Below are positions 1 through 7,800 of a stretch of 18,515 nucleotides of DNA, piece by piece. This stretch comes from Anaerolineae bacterium. GTDB lineage: Bacteria; Chloroflexota; Anaerolineae; JAFGEY01. The stretch is taken from NCBI GenBank assembly GCA_016931365.1, contig JAFGEY010000241.1, positions 1 to 18,515 of the forward strand, read 5' to 3'. Made by a program: the position numbers and the translations under genes. The notes under the pieces were generated by a model. That model made no database searches. It had not been told where the DNA came from and saw nothing but the letters and a program-made list of their open reading frames with translations. Position 1 is the stretch's first letter. Every line of letters starts with the position of its first letter.

Positions 1-165
1 CAGGTCGAGGATGAGCAGGTCGGGCCGGTGGCGGGCGACGGCGGCAACAAGCTCGCTGCCACGAGTCAGTTCGGCAACGAACGTGTGGCCGGCAATCCGC
101 TGCAGGTAATCGCGAACCGCTGTGTGCAGGCTGAGATGGTCATCGAGCAGGATCATCCGCGCCAT
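1..165 (-). CDS. NarL-type response regulator, N-terminal part of receiver domain (copy 1, cut by window edge)
   Basis: This is the first 55 codons of a two-component response regulator; the rest lies beyond position 1. It begins MARMILLDDHLSLHTAVRDY and ends at RPDLLILDL, which contains the acidic pair (D8, D9) and the predicted phospho-acceptor Asp54 of a receiver domain. It matches almost residue for residue the complete regulator at 17681-18301, so the missing part is very likely the rest of the receiver plus a LuxR-type helix-turn-helix. The ATG at 165 lies 7 nt after the stop of a histidine kinase remnant, the normal HK-then-RR order. Whether this copy is complete outside the window cannot be seen. 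Confidence 0.85.
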   Translation of the reverse strand, partial: MARMILLDDHLSLHTAVRDYLQRIAGHTFVAELTRGSELVAAVARHRPDLLILDL

Positions 166-172
166 TGGTTGG

Positions 173-297
173 TCATCCCTTTTTCACCGGCAGGTAGATG
201 GTGAAAGTTGTCCCTATGTCACTATCGTTCACCTCGATGCGACCGCCGTGCCGGTTGACGATGCCGTGCGCCACGGCCAAACCCAGTCCCAGCCGGC
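173..297 (-). pseudogene. Histidine kinase C-terminal remnant (HATPase G2 box to stop)
   Basis: The minus strand reads RLGLGLAVAHGIVNRHGG, the G2 box of a HATPase domain, and continues to ...TFTIYLPVKKG and a TGA at 175-173. It aligns closely with the last part of the kinase at 18276-18515. The similarity stops abruptly near 296: the intact copy has FARTAAGD upstream of RLGLGL, whereas here the frame runs into unrelated sequence (CCGNPNEQKGC) and meets a stop codon at 392-394. There is no dimerisation domain, phospho-His box, N box or G1 box, so this is a truncated relic. The frame junction is sharp, as expected from deletion or insertion rather than gradual decay. Confidence 0.75.
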
Positions 298-408
298 ATC
301 CCTTTTGCTCGTTTGGGTTTCCGCAGCACATACAAGGCCATATAGGCAATGCTGCACCACTTGAAGCACCCTCGATATCAAAATGGGTGCATCAGTTGAT
401 CATTTGTG

Positions 409-417
409 TGCTATAAT
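409..417 (+). promoter_or_regulatory. Extended -10 promoter candidate for the cyclase gene
   Basis: TGCTATAAT is a perfect sigma70-type -10 hexamer (412-417) with an upstream TGn extension. No good -35 box lies 17 bp upstream, which is typical of extended -10 promoters. It points at the cyclase gene, giving a leader of roughly 120 nt before the ATG at 548. This is a sequence match only. Confidence 0.5.
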
Positions 418-444
418 GTGTGCATGTCATAAAGGCAGACACCC

Positions 445-493
445 GGCGGTACGGTTTACGGCGGTGGACGCCGCCACGACGAGCGGTACCGCC
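445..493 (+). promoter_or_regulatory. Nested inverted repeat in the cyclase gene leader
   Basis: Outer arms GGCGGTAC (445-452) and GTACCGCC (486-493) are perfectly complementary and enclose a second hairpin, GGCGG (460-464) with CCGCC (471-475). The structure lies between the putative -10 box and the ribosome binding site at 535-540. No T-run follows, so it is not an obvious terminator. It could be a leader RNA structure or an operator. Confidence 0.4.
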
Positions 494-547
494 CAAGCCT
501 TGCTGTTCCAACCGTAGCCTGTTCCGGCCGTTTTGAGGAGCAAAGCC

Positions 548-3500
548 ATGAGTGACCTGCACACACGCTTGCCAGACCGGATGCGCCGCTACCTCCCCTT
601 CAAGCTTTACGCCGAATTGACCACCCATCCCACCCCCGATGTCTGGCAACAATGCACCGGGCACTTACAAGCCTTGCTGCAAACGGTGCAAACCTATTGT
701 TCCGCCCCGATCCTGGACGAAGCGCGCCCATATCCCGATCATGTGCAGGGAAGGTGGCGTCGCGCCACGCTGCTTTTTGCCGACATATCCGGGTTCACGG
801 CTTTGAGCGAACAGTTGAGCAAACGCGGGCGGGCAGGAGCCGAAGAGATCACCGCCATCGTCAATGCCTATTTCACCGACATGGTCAGCATCTTGCAGCA
901 AAACGGCGGCCTCCTGATCAAGTTCGGCGGCGATGCCTTGCTGGGATTGTTCGGCGGTGAGCTCAACCGCCAGGGAGAGGATGCCGTCACGGCCTCCTAT
1001 GCCGTCCAGGCCGCGCTCGATATGCAGCAGGCGATGCGCCGGTTTGCCCACTTGAACACATCCAGCGGGCCAGCCAGTTTGCAGATGAAGGTTGGCATCC
1101 ACACCGGCCGGGTTTTCGCCGCTCACGTGGGGGGCCGCATGCCGCGCAACGCGCCGGGTGATGCCGCAAACGCCACGGCCATGGAATTTTGGGTCACCGG
1201 CCAGGACGTGAACCGGACGGCACTGGTTGAGGAGGCGGCGACGGCCGGCCAGATCGTCATCTCGGCGGCTACCTGCCAACAACTGGCCGGCGCAACGGGC
1301 CAGCCGTGCTATGGCCCTCAACCGCTGCCAGCGACAGAGTCGGTTTCATTTTCTCTCTATACCGTGCCGATTGGTCAAGACTATCCCAGATTACCGCCAT
1401 GCCCCGCGCCAGCGCAGCACCCCCTTCCACAAGATGCGCCTGCGCTCGTTGACCGCCTGGACACGCTGACTCCCTACTTGTCCAAAGGGGTGCTGTCCCG
1501 GCTGGTGTATGATCCGCGCAGCCAACACGTGGAGGGCGAACATCGCCTGGTCGCGGCGCTGTTCATCAATGTGGATGGCTTGAGCGCATTGGCTGAAATG
1601 CTGACCCCTGATCAAGGCGCTATTTTGACTGAAACGATGCAAGATTATTTCACGACGATCCAGTCTATCGTCGAACGGCGCGGCGGGACGATCCACAAGA
1701 CCGACCTTTGTGCGGTTGGCGACAAGGTGCTGGCCGTGTTTGGCGCGCCGGTTTCGCACGAGGATGACGCCGACCAGGCGGCGCGGGCCGCGCAAGAGAT
1801 ACAGGCGGCCATGGCGTCCATCAACCGCCGCGTGGCGGCGCGGTGTCCACAAACGTCTGTTCAGTTGCGACAACGCACCGGCCTTTCCACCGGCTTTGTC
1901 TTTGCCGGAAACGTCGGCTCTGAAATCCGCCAGGAATACACGATCATGGGCGACGAGGTCAACCTGGCCGCCCGTCTGATGGCGGCGGCGCGATGGGACG
2001 AGGTGTGGGTCAGCAGCCACCTGTTCTACTGGCTGGCCCCCTTTGGCCACTTTGAGCCGGTCGGCGCGCTGCAGCTCAAGGGCAAACGGGAACCGGTGCC
2101 GGCTTATCGTCTGCTGTCCATGGGCGAAACGCACCGCCCCCAGCCAACTTTTGTGAACCGCACGCAGGCCCGCGCCATGCTGCAAAGGTGCCTGAAGCGG
2201 CTGGCGCGGGAACGGGCCGAGGGGCAGATCATCTTGTTGAGCGGCGAGCCGGGCATCGGTAAATCGCGCCTGTGGGCCGAGCTGCGCCCCCGGGCTGAAA
2301 AACAGGACATCCGCTGGCTAACCGGGCACTGCCACCAACACCAGGTCTCCTACCACTTGGTGGCCGACATGGTGCGCGAATACCTGGGGCTGACCGCTGA
2401 CGATGAGGCTGAAACCCAACGCCGCGCCCTGACGCGGGCCCTCGAAACGTTGTTCGGGCCGGAAGCGGTGAACGAGAAAGGGCCGTTCCTGGCCATCGTG
2501 CTGGGGCTGCCGCTGACCGACGAATGGAAAGAGTGCGTGGATTTCCTGGAGCGCAATCTGCCGGCCCGCCTGGCCCAGGAGATGGCTTCCTTTTTTGCCC
2601 GGCTGGCCGAGGACAAGCCGTTGGCGCTGATCGGCGACGACCTGCACTGGCTGGACGAAGGCTCGGTCGAGGTGCTGCTCAAGATGCTGGAGCTGGTCGA
2701 GTTTGCGCCGGCGCTGTTTGGCTTTGCCCTGCGCCCCGGCGAATACCCGGCCTACGAGCGCGTTTCTGGCGCGGCGCGCGACCGCTTTGGGCAGTGGTTC
2801 AAGGAAATTCACTTGCAGCCGTTGGGCGCAGAACACAGCGCCCAGATCGTCGCCGACGTCCTGGGACAGGATGTCCCGACGGCGCAGCAAACGCACATCT
2901 ACCAGCGCAGCGGCGGCAATCCCCTGTTCACGGTCGAGGTCGCCCGCGTCGCTTTGACCGCGCCGCAGGCCGTCATTCCCGATACCGTGCACAAGATCAT
3001 CGAGAGCCGGGTGGACGCCCTGCCCGAAAGGCCGCGCCAGACGCTCAAGGCGGCTTCTGTCGTCGGGCTCGAATTCTCCTTGCCTGAACTGGTCTACGCG
3101 CTGGTCGGACGAGAGCAGGCCGTGCGGCGCGACCTGGCCGATTTGCGCCGGATGCACCTGATAGACATCCAGGAAAAGGGCTATCGTTTTGTGCATGCCC
3201 TGGCCCAGGAGGTCGTTTACCTGGGACTCAACAGCCAGGTGCGGCAGGGATTCCACCGCCGCCTGGGCGAGTATTGGGAAAAGCAGGGCGATGTTCTTTA
3301 TCGCCACAGCGCCGCCCAGGCAGGGCGTCATTATTTTGCCGGCGAACTGTGGGAAAAGGCCCTGGCGCAGTGTGAATTGGCCGGCGACCGCTGCTGCGAG
3401 TCGTTTGCCAACCAGGAGGCCTTGCGCTTGTACGAGCAGGCGCGGGAGGCCGCCGAAAAGGCCATGGACGCAAACGCCCAGGGACGTCTGTATCACAACC

Positions 3501-4483
3501 TGGGGCAGGTGCACACCCGCTCCGGCAACTATGCCCAGGCGGAGCAAGGCTACCGGCGCGAATTAGAGCTGTTGACGAGCCGGGCGGCAGGCCCGTTGGC
3601 GCAGGCCGCCGTCCACGGCGCGTTGGGGCGCGTCTATGACCGGTGGGGCAAATACGACCAGGCGTTGGCCGAACTGGAGCGAGGCCTCGAACTGGCAGGG
3701 ACAGAAGCGACGTCCCTGCGGGCGCAGTTGCTCCGCCTGCGTTGTTCGGTCTTGATCAGCGCCGGCCGCCTGGCTGAAGCAGAGCAGGACGGGCAACAAG
3801 CTCTGACCATCGCTCAGGCGGCCGGGGATCGTCTGGAAGAGGCGTACATTTGCAATAATTTGGGTGCGGTATATGGCACACAAAATCAAGTAGCCCTGGC
3901 TCTCGAATACCACCAGCGCGGCCTGTCCCTGCGCCGCGAACTAGGCGCGGCGTGGGAGACGGCCCAGTCGTTGGGCAACGTGGGGTCGGCGCTGATGCTG
4001 CTCAAGCGGTTTGACGAGGCAGAAGCGCACATGCGGCAGGCTGGCGAGATCTTTGACCGCATTGGCGACCGCCGCGACCAGGGCAGCATCCACCACAACC
4101 TGGCCTGGCTGTGCGTCTATCGCGGACAGTTGGACGCCGCCGAGGGCGAATTTCGGCAGGCGCTGGCGCTCTGGGCGCCGATCGAGCACCGGCGAGGCGT
4201 TGCCTTTGTCCACAATGACCTGGGCGCGCTATACCTTCAGCAGGGGCGGCTGGAGGAGGCGCGCACACACCTGGAGGAATCGGCGCGGCAGTACGAGGAG
4301 ATCGGGGCCAGGGCCTATTTGCCGGACAATTATCTGTCCCTGGCGCAGGCCTGCCAGCAGTTGAGTTGCCTGCCGGATGCCCAGGCCGCGGCCCGGAAGG
4401 CCCTTGAATGGGCGCGCCAGAGCCAGGATCGCCGCCAGGAGGACCGCATCAGGCAGAAGTTGGAAGAACTGGGATTGACTTAG
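548..4483 (+). CDS. Soluble-adenylyl-cyclase-like protein: tandem class III cyclase domains, AAA/NTPase, TPR repeats
   Basis: Predicted 1311-residue cytoplasmic signalling protein that would make cAMP (or cGMP) from the nucleoside triphosphate. Two class III cyclase domains are visible. C1 (about 70-275) has ATLLFADISGFT with metal Asp79 and IKFGGDALLGLF with Lys125 and Asp129. C2 (about 330-510) has VGDKVLAVF with Asp392 and GDEVNLAARL with Asn472 and Arg476. A P-loop NTPase follows, with Walker A GEPGIGKS at 566-573 and Walker B LALIGDDLHW near 693-701, then about 350 residues of TPRs to the end. This order is that of mammalian soluble adenylyl cyclase (ADCY10) and bacterial relatives. C1 lacks the transition-state Arg and C2 has Asn341 where the first metal Asp should be, so the two domains look complementary. 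There is no signal peptide or membrane segment. The ATG at 548 is preferred over TTG at 533 because GAGGAG at 535-540 sits 7 nt upstream. Substrate preference cannot be decided from sequence. Confidence 0.9.
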   Translation: MSDLHTRLPDRMRRYLPFKLYAELTTHPTPDVWQQCTGHLQALLQTVQTYCSAPILDEARPYPDHVQGRWRRATLLFADISGFTALSEQLSKRGRAGAEEITAIVNAYFTDMVSILQQNGGLLIKFGGDALLGLFGGELNRQGEDAVTASYAVQAALDMQQAMRRFAHLNTSSGPASLQMKVGIHTGRVFAAHVGGRMPRNAPGDAANATAMEFWVTGQDVNRTALVEEAATAGQIVISAATCQQLAGATGQPCYGPQPLPATESVSFSLYTVPIGQDYPRLPPCPAPAQHPLPQDAPALVDRLDTLTPYLSKGVLSRLVYDPRSQHVEGEHRLVAALFINVDGLSALAEMLTPDQGAILTETMQDYFTTIQSIVERRGGTIHKTDLCAVGDKVLAVFGAPVSHEDDADQAARAAQEIQAAMASINRRVAARCPQTSVQLRQRTGLSTGFVFAGNVGSEIRQEYTIMGDEVNLAARLMAAARWDEVWVSSHLFYWLAPFGHFEPVGALQLKGKREPVPAYRLLSMGETHRPQPTFVNRTQARAMLQRCLKRLARERAEGQIILLSGEPGIGKSRLWAELRPRAEKQDIRWLTGHCHQHQVSYHLVADMVREYLGLTADDEAETQRRALTRALETLFGPEAVNEKGPFLAIVLGLPLTDEWKECVDFLERNLPARLAQEMASFFARLAEDKPLALIGDDLHWLDEGSVEVLLKMLELVEFAPALFGFALRPGEYPAYERVSGAARDRFGQWFKEIHLQPLGAEHSAQIVADVLGQDVPTAQQTHIYQRSGGNPLFTVEVARVALTAPQAVIPDTVHKIIESRVDALPERPRQTLKAASVVGLEFSLPELVYALVGREQAVRRDLADLRRMHLIDIQEKGYRFVHALAQEVVYLGLNSQVRQGFHRRLGEYWEKQGDVLYRHSAAQAGRHYFAGELWEKALAQCELAGDRCCESFANQEALRLYEQAREAAEKAMDANAQGRLYHNLGQVHTRSGNYAQAEQGYRRELELLTSRAAGPLAQAAVHGALGRVYDRWGKYDQALAELERGLELAGTEATSLRAQLLRLRCSVLISAGRLAEAEQDGQQALTIAQAAGDRLEEAYICNNLGAVYGTQNQVALALEYHQRGLSLRRELGAAWETAQSLGNVGSALMLLKRFDEAEAHMRQAGEIFDRIGDRRDQGSIHHNLAWLCVYRGQLDAAEGEFRQALALWAPIEHRRGVAFVHNDLGALYLQQGRLEEARTHLEESARQYEEIGARAYLPDNYLSLAQACQQLSCLPDAQAAARKALEWARQSQDRRQEDRIRQKLEELGLT

Positions 4484-4508
4484 AGTTCGCACATCATCAA
4501 ATCACGGA

Positions 4509-4529
4509 TGGCGGTGAACTGCACCGCCA
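4509..4529. terminator. Perfect hairpin just after the cyclase stop codon
   Basis: TGGCGGTG (4509-4516) and CACCGCCA (4522-4529) form an 8-bp perfect stem with loop AACTG, 26 nt after the cyclase stop codon. No U-run follows (ATAAACG), so it is either a factor-dependent terminator/3' stabiliser or the outer part of the adjoining repeat element. Confidence 0.35.
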
Positions 4530-4533
4530 ATAA

Positions 4534-4766
4534 ACGAATTTCACGAATAATAGGCGGCGTAATCCATCGCCGAGAAATATTCGTGTCATTCGGTGGTTCC
4601 CCTGAAAAAAGGTCACTTCCACCACGGAGACACGGAGAACACAGAGATCAGAAGAGTTCAATGAATATGTATAGATGTTTAATACTCTTGGCATTCTCCG
4701 TGAACTCTGTGCCTCTGTGGCAAGATGTTTTTTTCAGTGGACTCTTCGGTGATTCGTGAAATTCGT
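4534..4766. repeat. MITE-like nested inverted repeat between the two giant genes
   Basis: A perfect 15-bp inverted repeat, ACGAATTTCACGAAT at 4534-4548 and its reverse complement at 4752-4766, encloses an imperfect second pair: 25-bp arms at 4622-4646 and 4696-4720 matching at 19 of 25 positions. The inner arms are built from a short unit of the type CACGGAGA repeated about three times. A further ATTCGTGTCATTCGG unit lies at 4579-4593. The element carries no gene and fills the 334-bp space between the cyclase and the beta-helix gene. Similar CACGGAGA/CACAGAG-type intergenic repeats are, to my memory, common in several environmental phyla, but no family name is assigned. No clear target-site duplication was found. 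Confidence 0.6.
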
Positions 4767-4805
4767 GATTCGGCATTTTCCATCTTGTGCGGTCGAGTTG
4801 ACCGC

Positions 4806-4812
4806 AAGGAGG
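4806..4812 (+). promoter_or_regulatory. Ribosome binding site that sets the beta-helix gene start
   Basis: AAGGAGG lies 5 nt upstream of the ATG at 4818. It decides for this start over an in-frame ATG at 4725, which falls inside the repeat element and has no such motif. Confidence 0.8.
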
Positions 4813-4817
4813 CCGCC

Positions 4818-7800
4818 ATGGCGAGTTCAAATGGGGTTCGCACGATGTACAAAGTTGGCCAGTTGGTTGCCATCCTGGCCCTGGGCCTGGGGCTGGCCGT
4901 CGCTTTGTTGTGGCTGTTGGAGCCGCGCCTGGCGCGGGCGGCGTCGCTGACAGTGAGTAAAACAGATGACACCAACGATGGCACATGTGACGCCGACTGC
5001 TCCCTGCGCGAGGCGATCGTGGCTGCCAACAGCAACGGCCAGGCCGACACGATCGTCCTGGGCGCAGGGACGTACACGCTGGCCATTGCCGGCGCGGGCG
5101 AGGATGCTGCCGCCACCGGCGACCTGGACATTACCGCCGGAGATGCGCTGACCATCGCCGGGGCCGGCCCCGACCAGACCTTTATCAACGCCAACCAGCT
5201 TGACCGCGTGCTTGACATTCGGCTGGGAGCCGGGAGCGTGGTCATAACCGGCGTGACGGTGATGAATGGATATGTGGTGACCGGTAATGGCGGTGGCATT
5301 TATTGTCATGATGCCAACCTGTCACTTGTCAACACCATCGTCAAAAACAATATAGTCACCGGAGGGGACGGCGGGGGTATATATGTCTACTCTGGCACAG
5401 CGACGTTGAATAGTGGACAGATCCTCAGCAACACGGCCAACTATGGCGGTGGAGTATGGGGTTCTATTACTTTGAACGGCGGGCAGATCAGCAGCAATAC
5501 GGCCAACTATGGCGGCGGAGTACGGGGTTCTGTCACTTTGAACGATGGGCAAATCAGTAATAATACGGCCAGTTTTGACGGCGGCGGGGTACATGGCCCT
5601 GTCCAGTTAATCGGAGGACAGATTATCAAGAACTCAGCCAGAAAAGGCGGAGGGATATATTTCGATGATGGCAGCACTATCTTGAACGGAGGGCAAATCG
5701 TCAGCAACTCGGCCGACAGCGGAGGCGGAGTATATGTTAGGGGGGAGAGTAATGTTGTTCTTACGCAAACCGGCATTAGCATCATTGCCCATAACACGGC
5801 GACGCAAGGTGGAGGTATTTATGTTTACGATATGACCGGCGGCAGAGCAAATGTGGCATTAAATGGGGGACAAGTTTTCAACAACACTGCTCTACAAGGC
5901 GGCGGAGTATATGTTTTCTTTTTCGGTCGCGTGACATTGAGTGGAGGACAAATAATCAGCAACTCTGCCGATCAAGGCGGTGGAATATGTTATTCCTTGG
6001 TGTCTGTTGGAGCATTGAATGAAGGGCAAATCATCAGCAACACTGCCCGGGAGGGTGGCGGGGTATATGCTCAACTCGCTTCAACATTGACCATCAGTGG
6101 AACACAAATTCTCAGTAACACTGCCAGCAATAATGGCGGCGGAATATATGGTTGTGTGACATTGAGCGGAGGGCAGATCAACAACAATATTGCCGGCAAC
6201 GATGGCGGCGGGATATATGGCTGTGTGACATTGAGCGGAGGGCAGATCCTCGGCAATACGGCGCAAGAGGGTGGCGGAGTGTATGTATCCAACCGCATGA
6301 CCAGGTTTGATGGCGGTCAGGTAATGAGCAACTCGGCCCAATATGGCGGCGGGTTGTATGTCTACGGGAACAACGCCACCTTTACCCAAACCGGTATCAG
6401 TACAATTGCCTATAACATTGCCAACACCAATGGCGGCGGCATATATGTCTACTCTGGCACAGCGACCTTAAGCGGCGGGCAAGTTCTCAGCAACTCGGCC
6501 CAGTTCGGCGGCGGGGTGTATGTTTTGGTCGGTATGGCAACGTTGAATGGCGGACAGGTCCTCAGCAACTCGGCTGACAATGGTGGCGGAGTGTATGTCA
6601 GTCAGAGCAGTGCTACCTTTACCCAACTCGACAGCAGTGTGATCGCCTCCAACGTCGTCACCTACAATGGAGGAGGGATATACGTCGATCTTGGTACAGC
6701 AACGATCAATGGCGGCGAGATCCGTAACAATTCGACCATCACACTCGGCGATGGCGGCGGAATATACATCTATGCTGGCAAAGGAACGTTGAACAGCGGA
6801 AAAATTCTCAGTAACTCAGCCAGCTACGGCAATGGCGGCGGAGTCTATCTTCGTGAAAATAGTGCTGTGTTTACTCAAACCAGCGGCACAATCGAGCACA
6901 ATGCAGCTGCTCACAATGGCGGTGGTATATCTGTGTACAGAGGCAGCGCCACGTTGAGCGGTGGACAAATTTTCACTAATGTAGGCAGTTGGAGCGGCGG
7001 CGGGGTTGCTGTTATTCTGGGCAGTGTCACTTTGAACGGCGGACAGATCCTTGATAACTTGGCGCAATATGGCGGCGGAGTCTATGTCTGGGAAGGCAGC
7101 GCTGTCTTTACTCAAACCAGCGGCGTCGTCGAGCGCAACAGAGCCATCTTGAACGGCGGCGGGATTGTGGTTGACTCAGGCAGAGTGATACTGAACGGCG
7201 GGCAAATCCTCGATAACCTGGCGCAATATGGCGGTGGAGTCTACCTTTTCACAAACACCGCTACCCTTGTCCAAAGTGGCGGCGCTATCGAGCACAACAC
7301 AGCCATCACCAACGGTGCTGGGATCTATACTGAGTATGGTAGCGCTATCTTGAGCGGCGGGCAGGTCATCAGCAACGCGGCTGCTTGCAATGGCGGTGGT
7401 ATATTCGTCTACAGCGGTAGCGTCACGCTGAATGGCGGGCAAATTCTCACTAACGTGGGCAGTTGGAGCGGCGGCGGGGTTGCTGTTCGCTTTGGCAGCG
7501 TCACCTTGAGCGATGGACAGATCTTTGGCAACCTGGCCCAATATGGTGGTGGAGTCTATGTCTGGGCAAGCAGCTCCATGTTTACTCAAACCAGCGGCAT
7601 CATCGAGCACAACAGAGCAGTCTTGAATGGTGGTGGAATATTTATTGACTTGGGCGGAGCAGCGTTGAATGGTGGGCAGATCTCCAATAACCTGGCGCAA
7701 CAAGGTGGCGGGGTCTATGTATGGGGTGGAACGGCGGCTATCTCGAATAGCATCATTGCCGATAACGGCGTTGGCTTGTACCTGAGCGGCACATCCGATG

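Noticed and set aside
533..547. TTG at 533 as the start of the cyclase
   Set aside because: The TTG overlaps the ribosome site GAGGAG that serves ATG 548 with normal spacing.
1227..1469. Short plus-strand frames inside the cyclase gene
   Set aside because: They are alternate-frame shadows of the long, domain-supported coding frame.
2318..3547. 409-codon antisense open frame opposite the cyclase
   Set aside because: It is a shadow of the NTPase/TPR coding region with no ribosome site and no domain.
4725..4817. Upstream in-frame ATG at 4725 as the start of the beta-helix protein
   Set aside because: It lies inside the inverted-repeat element and lacks a ribosome site. ATG 4818 has AAGGAGG and is followed by a proper signal sequence.
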